30,447 bases of DNA from Sperchopsis tessellata (Eukaryota > Arthropoda > Insecta > Coleoptera > Hydrophilidae). The translations under genes and the position numbers were made by a program. Below are positions 1 through 10,585 of the stretch, in pieces (positions within the stretch are counted from its first letter, which is position 1; each line of letters starts with the position of its first letter). The DNA is taken from contig JAWQRN010000379.1 of assembly GCA_033557685.1 (NCBI GenBank), positions 1 to 30,447 on the forward strand, written 5' to 3'. Under the pieces are notes generated by a model. That model was not told the origin of the DNA and did no database searches. It saw only the letters and a list, made by a program, of their open reading frames with translations.

Positions 1-535
1 GTTGAGTTGCCTTTGAGAATTACAGTTTATTGTACTTCCGATGATTCCGACGCCGCTGGGTCAGATATTGATCTTGGTACTGCGACTTCGATGCACAACA
101 CACTCGTGGTCACGATCGCGTAAACTTCACAAGTTTTACAAATTTAAACACTTTACCATTTTGAAACGAAGCGTTTATTGTTATGATGCACGTTTGTAGT
201 TATGATGTACTCACTTTAATTTAATTTTACACAGGCCCCACGTAGGGCGCAATTTGTAAATGTGGTTTTGTTCTTGCTGGTGAAATTAAAATACGTAAAT
301 ACAATTAAACACAGATTTACAAAAGAAATAAAATAAATATAAAATAAACAAATATGCTAGTAAAAATTAAAAAAAATTAAATTATACTGCGTGTACTGTT
401 TCTTGTGTGGTCGTTATCGAAGTGGCCGATAAGAATGGTAGGGTTGGCAAACCACCCCATGCGGGCGGAAATAGCGTCATCTGCTGGCCACCAGAGAGGG
501 AGAGAGAGGGAAATTTAAAATACTTGTTTAGAAAT
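1..535 (-). repeat. LTR-like end of a Ty3/gypsy-type element (copy 1)
   Basis: This stretch matches 27181-27612 along most of its length and 24775-24985 in part. Shared landmarks are the segment around 77-95 (ATCTTGGTACTGCGACTTC), the segment near 250-307, the CATCTGCTGGCCACCAGAG-like segment, and the GA-rich tract near 497-520. In the minus direction it ends at 13-1 where the full copy has its gag start; here the ATG is AAG. The window edge therefore cuts a minus-strand element just after its 5' LTR, or this is a solo LTR with a few flanking bases. LTR status is inferred from the repeated arrangement around the pol and gag remains at 24775-27612. The outer boundary at about 535 is where similarity to the other copy stops. 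Confidence 0.6.
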
Positions 536-2150
536 ATCAGAACAAATTCAGAAATTAATTTGAATATGGAACCTCTTACTGATACAGAAGTATCAAGAGT
601 TATTTACACACTGAAGTCTAAAACAACTAAAGATATATTGCTTATCAGTAACGTTAATAAAAAAGATTGAACCAGATATTAAATAGCCGTTGCACTGTAT
701 TATAAATAAGTGCTTAGGTGAAGGCATTTTCTCAATAAACTAAAGGAAGCCAAAGTTGTTCCAATCTTTAAAAATGGAAATCAAAATGATGAAAAAAGCT
801 ATAGGCCAATATCAATATTGCCAGTATTTTCAAAGATCGTAGAAACAATTATGAAAGATCGACTGGTGAAATATTTTACGGATCAAAATCTATTTACCAG
901 ATGTGGATGGATATATGAACCGATGATCAATGACAGCAGCCCTGGTTGATGTGGTGACGACAATTCTAGATAGATATGATGATCGCCACTACACTCAAGT
1001 TGCCTTCTGTGATCTTAGTAAGGCCTTTGATAACGTGAACCATGAGATACTTGTCCAGAAACTGAACAACTATGGTATTCAAGGCTCTGCCATTTAACTG
1101 TTTTCATCCTAACGAAAACAGACAACAGGTATATTGGAGGGGAAGGACATCTGAGTTGAGAGAAATAAAAAAGGGAGTTCCCCAGGGGTCGATACTTGGG
1201 CCTTTGCATTTTAATATATATGTTAACGATATGTCTGGAGAGGTTGATACTGGGTCAATGTGTCTATATGCCGACAATGCGACCTTCATAAATAGCCACA
1301 AAAACATATCTGAGTTGAGACAGAAGACGGAAATAGTTCTTCAGGAAGCAAAACAATGGTTTACATAAAATGAACTAACTCTAAATTAGCATAAAACCAA
1401 TATATTAACTCTCTATATGAAGGTAAACAATGAAAGCAGTGGCAATGCTGTGTGAAATTTTTAGATCTGCACCTCTCGGAAACTCTCACATGGAGAGATC
1501 ACATTGAAAACCTAAAAAAAGAAGTTATCAAGTTCATTGTGCTGCATTTAAATGATGGTTTAATGTATCAATCTAAATGAATGTAAAATGGTGTATTTTG
1601 TGTACTTCCACATTAAAGCAATATGTGGTTTGTTGCTTTGGGGCATATCACCACTGTTAAACTTAGTTTTCGTTCTGCAAAAAAAAGCATTAAGGATCCT
1701 TAATGGTTTGCGTTTACAGAAAGCTGTAGAACATACTTAAAAAAATCGAGAATATTGACCTTAACTGTTTCATCATGGCAAACCAGCTGTTTACCCACTC
1801 TAATAAAGATGCACTAAGGAGGAGTAATGATACCCACATGTATAACACAAGAAATGCAGAGGACTATATGATACCTTACCATAGAATAAAGAAAAGGCAA
1901 CATACAGTAAACCATCTGTCAATAAAAAGCTTTTCAGGTTACTACCCGAAGAATTACAACAGATGGCACCTGCTCTTTTTAAGGCCAGTATGAAGAGCTA
2001 TCTCTTGCAGGGGGAATTTTACTCTACCGAGGAATCATGCTTACCATAGAGAAAGTCAAATGAATGTATAATGCTTGGTGTATATATATGTATATGTTTG
2101 TTTGACAATTTATTTGAAGTGAGTCAATAAAACTTTGTTAAAATAAAAAA
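536..2150 (+). mobile_element. 5'-truncated, decayed non-LTR retrotransposon (jockey/CR1-like reverse transcriptase)
   Basis: Reading across several frames and stops, the segment gives the expected order of a jockey/CR1-like reverse transcriptase. There is a fingers motif near 735-835 (AKVVPIFKNG, then SYRPISILPVFSK), motif A near 1005-1050 (CDLSKAFDNVNHE), motif B near 1170-1200 (GVPQGSILGP), and motif C near 1265-1280. Motif C reads YADN instead of YADD, so one catalytic Asp is lost. Thumb-like and C-terminal sequence continues to about 2000, and the 3' end is A-rich with AATAAA near 2128. Many stops and frameshifts show it is dead. It sits about 120 bp upstream of the splice acceptor of the LIM exon, so it most likely lies in that gene's last intron, in sense orientation. 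No endonuclease part is visible. Confidence 0.85.
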
Positions 2151-2267
2151 TTAAGCAGTTGATTTCAAAGACTATTCAGAGATCAACTTAAATAACTTTC
2201 TATTAAAATTTGAGATTTATTACTTTGTATTCACACCAAAGACTAAGAAAAAACTTCTGTTTTTCAG

Positions 2268-2455
2268 GACGAGGCGCAGCAATGATAATTGAAAGTCTAT
2301 GTCTATTTTACCACATGGAATGTTTCAAATGTTGCGTCTGCCACGTGCAGCTAGGAGATGGTTTGATGGGAACAGATGTTCGTGTGCGGAATCAAAAATT
2401 ACACTGCCATAATTGCTATTCAAGCGATGACGGAGTAAAATTCAGTTGTGTGTAA
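2268..2455 (+). CDS. smash: terminal exon of an LMO7/LIMCH1-family LIM protein (fly smallish-like)
   Basis: A pyrimidine-rich acceptor (ttctgtttttcag, ending 2267) opens an exon whose first two bases complete a split codon. The exon reads about 62 residues to TAA at 2453-2455. It carries the rest of a LIM domain: GAAMIIES and FYH, then HMEC closing finger 1, and a second finger with C-x2-C (CCVC) and C-x2-C (CHNC) around LGDGLMGTDVRVRN. GxAMIIES and GTDVRIRN-like segments are hallmarks of the C-terminal LIM domain of LMO7 and LIMCH1, whose fly relative is smash, a junctional actomyosin regulator. The first CxxC pair must be in the preceding exon, left of the window. The tail after the LIM domain is short, as in that family. 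Orthology is inferred from this one exon only. Confidence 0.75.
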
Positions 2456-2458
2456 ATA
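2451..2458 (+). promoter_or_regulatory. Pumilio-type element overlapping the stop codon
   Basis: TGTAAATA fits the PUF-protein consensus UGUANAUA and includes the TAA stop of the LIM gene (2453-2455). In this AT-rich DNA it may be chance, and a site overlapping a stop codon would be partly covered by terminating ribosomes. Confidence 0.25.
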
Positions 2459-3164
2459 ATTGCAAAAATTTGTACAGATTTTTATGTATGTTACATATGA
2501 ATATATATATATTATATTTATAAAATATTTTGTATTATATAGTATTGTTGTAAAATGTGATTTAGTGTGTTTATAATATTGGTAAAAATAACATCCGTTT
2601 TAAACTTATGTTTCTAGAACTATAATTTGAGAAATGAGTTTAAAATTTTCTCAAACTTACTTTTGAGAAACTTATTGCAATTTATATCTTTAATGTTTTA
2701 TGATTGATACATTACTCAAAATAATACAATTGACCCTAAAAAAAACGCCAAATGTTAACCATTCTTCATTTTTATTTTTAACCGCTCACACCTTTTCTGG
2801 TGTCTAGGAATCCATACTCAATTCTTACAGAAAATTCTCCCCTAATTTGCGTCACTACCAAGTCACCCCTGACTTGCGATACTACCAAGTCACACTTGGT
2901 CGCCCTTGGTAATACTACAGTAGTTTCCCTAGCTACCTTTGAATAAAAGTTATCGAAACTCTGTTCTAACCCTTCAGTATATACAGTAAGATACTGAAAA
3001 TTATTTAGTGTTGTAAATACTTTTTCTGTTTTATATGAAATACAAAAATTAAGCCTTTTTTTGGGTATTCTTATATTTTTTAAATATGTGATGATTTGAA
3101 TTTGTTCTTATAACTAATAATCTTCTACTTTTAAACATTTAACTTGATGAATTCTCAATACATT
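2456..3164 (+). other. 3' UTR and downstream region of the LIM gene
   Basis: AT-rich sequence follows the stop codon with no coding potential. AATAAA signals occur at 2942-2947 and 3268-3273, and a further one at 4608-4613 (acaaataaagc) lies in a context typical of a cleavage signal. Which of them ends the mRNA cannot be told without transcripts. Confidence 0.4.
2847..2900 (+). repeat. two-copy 27-bp tandem repeat
   Basis: TTGCGTCACTACCAAGTCAC (2847) and TTGCGATACTACCAAGTCAC (2874) are consecutive copies with a 27-bp period. A further CTTGGTCG / CCTTGGTAATACTAC echo follows to about 2917. There is no coding sense; it may be slippage or part of an unrecognised repeat. Confidence 0.6.
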
Positions 3165-3710
3165 AAACCATCAATTTAACGAACGAATAGGGGGAAGGGT
3201 TGTCCGGTAAATACAAGTGTCATTAAATCCCATTATTGGCACTAAAGAACACATTCGTATGTCAGAAAATAAAATTTTTAGTTATGATACAGATTTATTT
3301 AAAAGCAGTCGTTAATATAAATACTTAATACAGGAATAATACATATATGTAAAGTGAAAATGCACAAAAATAATTTTTTCCTACATATTTTGTAAGCAAG
3401 AAAAAACGATACCGAAATGAAATCTTCAGCACATAAGAAATACATAAAATACCCTCACTTTGATATGTTGACATTTACAAACGGCAAGCATGTATCAAGG
3501 CTAATATCTCTTTTTTCAATATTCTGTGAGTAATCGTCGAAGTATCGAGGGAAGATCCGATGTCGAACATACAAAAGAAGTTTTCATGCAGGCGAACAGT
3601 GGAGAATTTTTTAAAGCATTTTGAACGGTTGTTGTATTTTTTTTAACAATCGACCAACAGTCCGTTTTATCCGAAGTCCGTTAAACAGAGGTCTGTTAAA
3701 TCAAGGGTTT
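3165..3710. mobile_element. candidate MITE with pogo/Tigger-like terminal inverted repeats
   Basis: The left end AAACCATCAATTTAACGAAC (3165-3184) and the reverse complement of the right end (3710-3691, AAACCCTTGATTTAACAGAC) agree at 15 of 20 positions. Internal runs such as GTCCGTTTTATCCGAAGTCC and GTTAAACAGAGGTCTGTTAA resemble the termini of pogo/Tigger-type elements. No transposase is visible in the roughly 546 bp, so it would be non-autonomous. The target-site duplication is not clear. Confidence 0.4.
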
Positions 3711-5019
3711 ATTGTATTTTCACTTAATCTATACTTTTATAATTTATATATGCACAGGCTCAACTCTTTATTCAAAGGACGGACCAACAGTGTTTCTCTC
3801 TCGTTTTAAGCAGTTGTATGCGTTGTGTTTCACGATGTGCAAGAAATTCATCTCACAAGCTAAAAGTTTTTTATTGCACACATCCATTACTCTTTGTACT
3901 ACTAAAATTTGACATATAGGGGTTTAAAAAATCAATCTGTAAACATAGGGATATAGGTTACATATTTTTTTTTTTAATTTTTGATTTACTAAATACACGG
4001 CGTAAACCCAAATACTCTTGTATGCAAATAGAACAAATAAGTTTTAGTACAAAATTGGTTAATTGAAAAGGACTTTGCTTTATGATAATGGTAGAAACGT
4101 GATTTTCAAAAATCATTAATGTAATTATTGAAGATTTAAGTTATTTGTAAAGATGTATTCACATAAAATTCTATTCTAACTTTCTTATTTGTATTAACTA
4201 ATGTATTATTTTTTATTGATAGAATTTGTTTCAAACTTTTCAGGTGTTTATTAAATTAATATATTGTTAATATTAGAAAATAATGACTGTTATATGATTT
4301 ATTAAGTGTACCTCGAAGAATTTTGATATGTTTATTGTTAAATTAAATTAAAATTGTTGCAATTCATGTTGGATTCATTATAAAAATTTTCCTTGTGTTA
4401 TTAATACTGTAGATTGTCCATCGGAGTTTCTTGATAAAATAATTTTAAAGAATTTTTTGAAAATGTTCAACTAACTTTTCATGTGTCAAGTCTTATTATT
4501 TAACCGTTGTATAATCCTCATACTTGCACGTGCCAATACATTTAGATCATTTGTTTGCTTTATATTACTTTAATTGAAATATTATTAGAAATGTGTTTAC
4601 GTACACAAATAAAGCTGGCAAAAATGAAAGTATAGATTAGAATTTATTATATTTCAATAAAAACAATATATTACTAGTGTTTATTATTTTAATATGTTTT
4701 ATCTGCCATGCTGCAATTTTTTGTGCCTATTCCTATCATTCCTTTAAACGTTTTTAAATTAGTAGTTTTACTTGTAAATGGTACCTGTTTACGCCATTTC
4801 TCAGCAACCACCACTTTAGATATGTGTATTGTTTTGCCTAAATGTTGTTACATTGTTTAGACAAATAATTGTCATTGGAGCGTTAGTTTTCTTGGAAAAT
4901 CCAGCCAGATGGAGGTCCATGCCATCTGGGAAAATACGTGCTTGGGCTTATACTTTTTGACAATGCTACCCACTTTCTGGTCATCAGCGGGGTAGAATTC
5001 TTGACCATTGTATATCTCA
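3711..5019. other. AT-rich intergenic DNA without a recognisable gene
   Basis: There is no credible coding segment, splice pattern or RNA gene. A possible polyadenylation signal lies at 4608-4613. The somewhat less AT-rich block 4870-5019, adjoining the next retroelement relic, is probably old transposon sequence, but I could not assign it. Confidence 0.4.
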
Positions 5020-6110
5020 GTACATCTTGTTTTCTCCAAAAGAACTTCTCCTAGCCAAACTAAAAAAAGCAGGCATTAGAGGAACACAGCACAGATTCTT
5101 TGAGGCATTCCTGAAAAACAGAACCCAAAGAAGTATCGATGGAACACAAATCTCAAGTACAACAATTTACAGAGTGCCGCAGGGAAGTGTATTAGGATCC
5201 ATACTCTATAACATATACATTAATGACCTAAAGAAATAAAATCTTGAAGCATCATACTATATATATGTGGATGACACTTGTCTTCTATATAGATACAAGA
5301 GTATCGAGGTAATGGAAAACATTATCAACAGAGACCTGATTATGCTCAACCATTGGCTTCAAGATAACCTACTGACAATCAACACTGAAAAAACAAAATA
5401 CATTGTATTCTCACAGAGATAAAACAATCAAGACATCACTATCCTTATAGAAGATGCTCAAATAGAAAAGGTAAAATCAACCACATATGTAGGGCTAACA
5501 ATTGAGGAATATCTCAAATGGAACGAATATACTGACAAAATATCGAAAAGAATGTTCCATTAAATGGGGCAATCAAAAGGACATTACAATATCTATCTCT
5601 TACCACGAAGAAGCTAATAATTAATGCACATATACTATCCCACATCCACTACGAGATAAATGCATTTTGAGGAACATCAAGAAGAAAAATTCAAAGAATA
5701 CAAATTGCACAAAATAAAGCAATAAGGAATTTAAATAGAAGAACGTCCACACGACAACTATACTAAACGGAGATCCAAGTCCACACAAGGATAAACTATG
5801 AATATAGTCTCAGAATTAAACAAATATTAGGAGGACATATTAAGTCAAACATCAGAAGAACAAATGACATCTATACGAACAAGCCAAATAAGGATATAGG
5901 AAGAAAAATGATGCAACTCATAGGGGCTATACTATATAATAAACTACCAGAAGAAATAAAAAGAATAAAAAAATTAGGTTTGTTTAAGAAAGCAGTAAAA
6001 TAATAGATGATCAAGACTGTGCCACTTACTATACATCACCTGAAACATTTATCAGATGTTTTGTTCCATACATAACTACCATATGTCTACTTTATGATTA
6101 AATCAAAATT
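5020..6110 (+). mobile_element. 5'-truncated non-LTR retrotransposon relic
   Basis: The sequence opens in the reverse-transcriptase palm (ELLLAKLKKAGI near 5040), then gives motif B near 5175-5200 (RVPQGSVLGSILYNIYINDL). After one stop, motif C near 5262-5290 reads YVDDTCLLY with both catalytic Asp residues kept. A thumb segment (MLNHWLQDNLLTINTEKTK, near 5341-5400) and a VGLTIEEYLKWNEY-like segment follow. C-terminal sequence runs in shifted frames to about 6000. This is the usual order for jockey/CR1-type reverse transcriptases. Stops and frameshifts make it a pseudogene. It differs from the element at 536-2150 and appears less decayed in the palm domain. Confidence 0.85.
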
Positions 6111-6734
6111 TCAGTATTTTCACAAAAAAGACTGTTATATTTATAATTTAAATTTCCCGCTTTTTTTGGGACACCTTTATATACTTTACAAATTACATTT
6201 AATTGTGTAAAATAAGATAGTGTGGGGAAATATTCAAATCCATCCTTTCAACCCAGCTTAATTTTTCCTATATCTTCCCTAATTCATCGCACGAAAAAAG
6301 GAGCCTACGCTTATTCATTTCACATACACAGAAGAATCCATGCCCATATGTTTATAGTTCACATAGGTCCTTCCGAAGTAAAACACAACCATACCCAACA
6401 TTTTGATTCTTCTAGCCATATAAACACCAACAATACCTACTAAGTAATTTAAGTATAGGGTGACCAGACGTCTCGATTTTAGGAAAATTGTGTTTGAGAT
6501 GGTCAATTATCCCAGGGGGAGGGGTAGGAAGTGGAGGAGTCTCCGGTTTTGTTTTTCTTAAATTATATTTCAGTCAGGAACATACCCAAAACAAACGATA
6601 ATATAACCAACTTGCAAGGCAAAAATTAGTAATTTTAGACCTGTACCACTAATATCTGTATTTAGTTACTTTAGTTATAAAGGGAGGACTAATTTGTTTC
6701 CTAGAGATCTCAAGTTTTTAAGGAGTTACCATTA
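6111..6734. other. intergenic, with a possible DNA-transposon end near 6456
   Basis: No gene is supported. AGGGTGACCAGACGTCTCGA at about 6457-6476 resembles a motif often met at ends of dispersed elements in animal genomes, but I found no partner end. The G-rich run GGGGGAGGGG near 6513 is notable only as a local GC peak. Confidence 0.3.
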
Positions 6735-7316
6735 TGGCCTCTAAAGAAAGTCCAGAACTACATGTGTGGTAAACCACATACTAGACGACATCCAAAACGG
6801 ACTGGAGGAAGGAGACTATGTAGTATGTAAATATATAATCAAAAAAAAACATTTGACATGCTCCTAAGAGATATCCTAACTGAAAGCTTGGGTAAAAGAA
6901 AAACAATTAGATATACTAGAAACATATATGAATAACAGAAACCAGCAAACAAAGAGAGGCAACATATTGAATAGCAGAAGGTCTCCTAAATATGGAGTAC
7001 CACAGGGAAAAGTACTGGGACCAGTACTACGTATAATGCGTATATTAATGACTTGAAGGACCAAAACTTTGTTGGAAAGCTACATGTATATGCTGTTGTA
7101 TAAAGGTAAGGATCTGAGAAAAACAAATTAACCAAGACATTGAAGTTCTAGAAAGTTAGCTGCAAAGAAACCTACTTTAAAAATGTAAGACACGAATAAA
7201 TAAAGTTAAAAATAAACAATGAAACCACTGAAAGGGTTAAATCAATAAAGAACCTTGGTATAATAATTACTGAAAATCTAAACTGGAGGGAACAGGTCAA
7301 TACATATATTTACCAA
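6735..7316 (+). mobile_element. decayed LINE reverse-transcriptase fragment
   Basis: In shifted frames the block gives a pre-palm segment (HHILDDIQNGLEEGDYVVC), a motif A relic (KKTFDMLLRDIL), motif B near 6995-7025 (YGVPQGKVLGPV), then YINDL-like and thumb-like segments ending in VKSIKNLGIIITENLNW near 7240-7285. The serine of PQGS is Lys and the YADD motif is destroyed, so it is inactive. The protein style resembles the relic at 5020-6110 but the two are not close copies. Confidence 0.75.
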
Positions 7317-7665
7317 TAGTTAGTTGAATGCAGTGCTTGTGTGGTCGGAAGTTGGCTTAACTGATTTGAGAGGTATTACATATGTCAGTTGCATGTGTAA
7401 GGTGTTATATAGGTCAACAGTCAACAACTACCTCCACCCTGAATCTTAAGTGGGGCGTTCCCCAAGGCAGCATAATAGGACCCTATTGGAATCATATTGT
7501 TTGCGTCCGGTATGCATATAGAACAGTACAGCTTGAATATAGTCTTGCTGTTGATGAAGCAACTCAAATTAAACAAAAATAAGGCTGTTCACTTGGATTT
7601 TGTAAATACAACTTCATAACAATTGACATGGGATAAGCATGTACATTTATAAAAAAAAAAAAACT
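7317..7665 (+). mobile_element. second adjoining LINE reverse-transcriptase fragment
   Basis: WFERYY-like sequence leads into LKWGVPQGSIIGP (about 7446-7485), motif B of a different jockey/CR1-type reverse transcriptase. A short stretch ending in TWDKHVH-like residues follows, and an A-run near 7650 could be its old 3' tail. Motif B appears here only about 450 bp after the previous one, so this is a separate insertion. Confidence 0.6.
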
Positions 7666-8971
7666 GTCAAGGATTCTTTTTGCTTTTAGGAAAATTATAA
7701 ATTTCATATCAAAATGATGTAATATACTGGTGTATGGTCTGATGACATGAAATGCATCCACTCCTAAATATTTAAAAATAATAATTCTTTTGCAAAGATA
7801 AGTGATCTTTTACAATCATAGCAGCACTTAACATTCTTCTGTCTTGTAAATTGTATCAGCTACATCTTAGTAAGGTTGAATGAAAACCTATAGTCGTGTA
7901 CCATCGTTAAACCATTTGGACTGATGTTCATAATAATAAATGAATCTATTTTAAAACATTTTAGAGTTTGCAAAGGCTATGTCCATGGTTAATGATTTTA
8001 TTGTAATGAGAGAAATGATAATCTCTCTATTTCACTTCTTTACAAAAATTAAATCGAATATCAAGAAAATGTTCTCAGTGGCAATAGACAAAAAAAATTT
8101 CAGAATTCATAGACTAGGTGATTTATAGTGTTTTTAATTCTTTGCATCAGCACATACCGTTTTATATAAGAGGGATGACCAAACAACTCTTGAAAATTTT
8201 AAATGAGTTTATGTGATTTTAAACTTCCACGAGAGTTGTAAATATCTTCAGAGCTTCTAAAAGATACCTGTGGTGGTTTTCATATATGCCAACTTTTCTT
8301 CCATTGACCATTATCAAGACTTGTAGTTCTTAGAAGAGAGACTTCTCTTGGCTCGGACCTTTGTAGTAAGAGATCCTGTTGGTCGTGACTAGTGGTAGAA
8401 GGGGTAGCTTCCTCTACTTCTTTAGTAGAACAGAACTATTTTAACATGTCGCATTAGTCATAGTCCTAATAATCACGATGAGGTAAGTGGTTCAAATTGG
8501 GCAGGAGCTTGCAAATTTTTTCTCACACTATTCTCTGAATTCACTATTCTTTTGTATTATCAAGAGCTCACCTTCTAATACTTGTAAGACAGATAATTCT
8601 ACCAAAAATTTAGGGCTTTTATGAAGTATCCTGCAACCCAAGACGAAACGTTGGCATAGAGTTACCTCCCAGAAATCTTAAATGTCTCTTAGATGATGAT
8701 ATTCCAGATATTTAATGATATTCAAATTTAAAACTAAATTATTCACACTGCCGCCCTCTCTTGGTGAACAACAGTATATGTACTGTTATTTAAATTAAAT
8801 TAATTATCATCCTGTGGATTCTTTTCTGTATATTGCTCAAAATAAACTCAAAAAAAGAGTAGATCTATACGTGCTTTATTGCTACAAAGCCTGTATAAGA
8901 GGTTCTTAGCAAAGCTGTTAAATTGTACGCCAATCAAGATCCATCTAAGAAGAAGAAGAATACTAAAAGGG
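7666..8971. other. intergenic DNA, no gene recognised
   Basis: No convincing coding stretch is present. The part from about 8160 to 8760 is less AT-rich and reads like old transposon sequence, for example CGAAACGTTGGC near 8645 and CTGCCGCCCTCTCTTGG near 8747, but I could not name the family. An AATAAA at about 8840 sits in a short A-rich run. Confidence 0.35.
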
Positions 8972-9007
8972 TATAAATACAGCGACGCTGCCTGGATCGT
9001 TTCAGTT
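8972..9007 (+). promoter_or_regulatory. candidate core promoter: TATA box plus arthropod initiator
   Basis: TATAAA at 8972-8977 precedes TCAGTT at 9002-9007, a perfect arthropod Inr (TCAGTY). The presumed +1 A at 9004 lies 32 nt after the first T of the TATA box, the spacing expected for RNA polymerase II. It points toward the ataxin-7-like gene. The alternative is the promoter of an unrecognised LTR element. Confidence 0.5.
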
Positions 9008-9275
9008 ACCATTGTGTTCTATCGCGAAGTTAGTCCAGTTCTAGTGTCTCCTGGTGCAGATGATCCAAATAATTTAAATTGATTAAGGATTACTTTGTTG
9101 TACTTGTTGTAAACTTCTGCATATTAGAAGCAGTTTCTTTCCTGTTATTCAAATTACAGGAAAACACAAGCAGATTCTAAAAAACTTGTGTACAATAAGC
9201 GCTAAGGACCATTTTAAACCGTTTTCTCACAAACCTCTACTTACCGTTGAAACGCCACTGCAGATTAATCAAAAT
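9004..9275 (+). other. Atxn7: candidate first (5' UTR) exon of the ataxin-7-like gene
   Basis: From the initiator at 9004 the sequence runs to a near-consensus donor GTAAGT at 9276-9281. The exon would end in ATCAAAAT. Spliced to the acceptor at 15660, this AT joins the G of exon 2 to make an ATG in a good context (ATCAAAATG), in frame with the downstream ATG at 15674. One short upstream reading frame of five codons starts at 9060. The exon is inferred; no other upstream exon candidate for the strong acceptor at 15660 stood out, but I cannot exclude one. Confidence 0.4.
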
Positions 9276-9494
9276 GTAAGTCAATTAGCCAATATATTTG
9301 TTCTATACTGATAGCTTCCGTTTTTAGGAATGTGCATGCAATGTTTTTTTTATGGTATATACCACGGTACACGCCCTTTGCGGGGAATTACCCAAACTGT
9401 AGTTGGACCGTTGCTTTTTTTCAATTATATAAATATTAAATTGGAAACATTTGCATATTATGAATGAACTTTATATATAAATACTTTTTGCTGC

Positions 9495-10574
9495 TTTTTA
9501 AAGTGCAAAATATAAAATGGTGATCGCCATATTGAAACAGCTGAAGAATGTAGGACTTTTAAATTGTCGGTTAAAAAAACAAAAGAAGGTGACGCAATAT
9601 TTTCGAATCGTTATTTTACTGCATGTTTTTTAAAGTAAAATATACCGAACTCTGAACATATTAGTCGTTTTATATGGCGTTAAATTATTATTTCTGCGAA
9701 TTTCATTTATTTTGCACTTCCGTTCAACCAATTTATCTTTCAAATGATATTCAAGATAGTTTAGATTAGTTTAAGTTCAAGATTTTGACCCGGCGGTATA
9801 CAAGAACGTGCATTGTAATAACTAATGGTACTTTAAATTAAATATTTAAGACAAGTAGATAATAATATTAATAAATAACTAAAATTATAATTACGATTAA
9901 TACTATTATACAAACTAGTTTACTAAAATTATTTTAACGTAATCCTCTTATATGATCATTCCTTAATATATTTACTTTATCTGTCTTCATAATCTTATTT
10001 AAAACTAATTTCATTCTTATATATCTATCAATTGACAGTCGGACTAATTATGTTGACAACTGTGTTGTAATTCTTTATTCCACGAACAGCCCATAAAACT
10101 CAATTAAGTATCCATTTCAAATTTTGGATCAGCAGATTTAGAACACTCATCTTTCCTTATATATCTTGGAGCAGGTGGTGAATCAAAATTTTCTACATTG
10201 TCGGTTATAAAGAGCAAAAAATGGAAGGTGTTGGAATCATTTAGAATCTTTATTTCACTTCACGGTTTGGTTTCGTTTATTGGGAGACGGCCATTTTAAC
10301 CTTTTACGCGGTAAAATTCAAATTAGGTCACGCCCACTTGACCAATAGCATTCAAGTAACTGCGCGGTAAATTCGAAAACCCACACTACGCTATAAAAAG
10401 TACCACCTATTAACATGCTTGGAGGAAATAATAATACAATGTACAGAATATATATATTATAGAATATAACTATTACTATTCGTAGCAATAGTCTAGAAGT
10501 GTTCAGGATTTGTGTGGGCGTGTCTTAGAAATCGTCCGGTGCAGGAATAATTAGCGAACCTAACTGTAATATCC
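9495..10574 (+). repeat. 1.09-kb tandem repeat, copy 1
   Basis: The unit starts in TTTTTAAAGTG and ends at CTAACTGTAATATCC. Copy 2 follows at a 1091-bp offset. By eye I see one difference in roughly the first 900 bp, then several differences and a copy-2 deletion near the end. The unit is non-coding and contains GATCGCCATATTG, TCACGCCCACTTGACCAATA and GTGGGCGTG. It lies in what is probably the first intron of the ataxin-7-like gene. Confidence 0.9.
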
Positions 10575-10585
10575 CTATCTCTATA

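Noticed and set aside
407..670. Open frame of 87 codons at the left end
   Set aside because: It spans the junction of the LTR-like repeat and the LINE relic; only its second half matches a reverse-transcriptase N-terminal region.
6222..6443. His-rich open frame of 73 codons
   Set aside because: Compositional chance in AT-rich DNA with no domain or splice support.
8630..8660. Hammerhead-ribozyme-like piece (ACGAAACGTTGGC) of the kind seen in Penelope-like elements
   Set aside because: The required CTGANGA core upstream is absent (the nearest is CTGCAAC) and no stem I pairing was found.
8879..9082. Open frame of 67 codons across the promoter candidate
   Set aside because: It runs through the TATA box and initiator, has no recognisable domain and no good start; chance frame.
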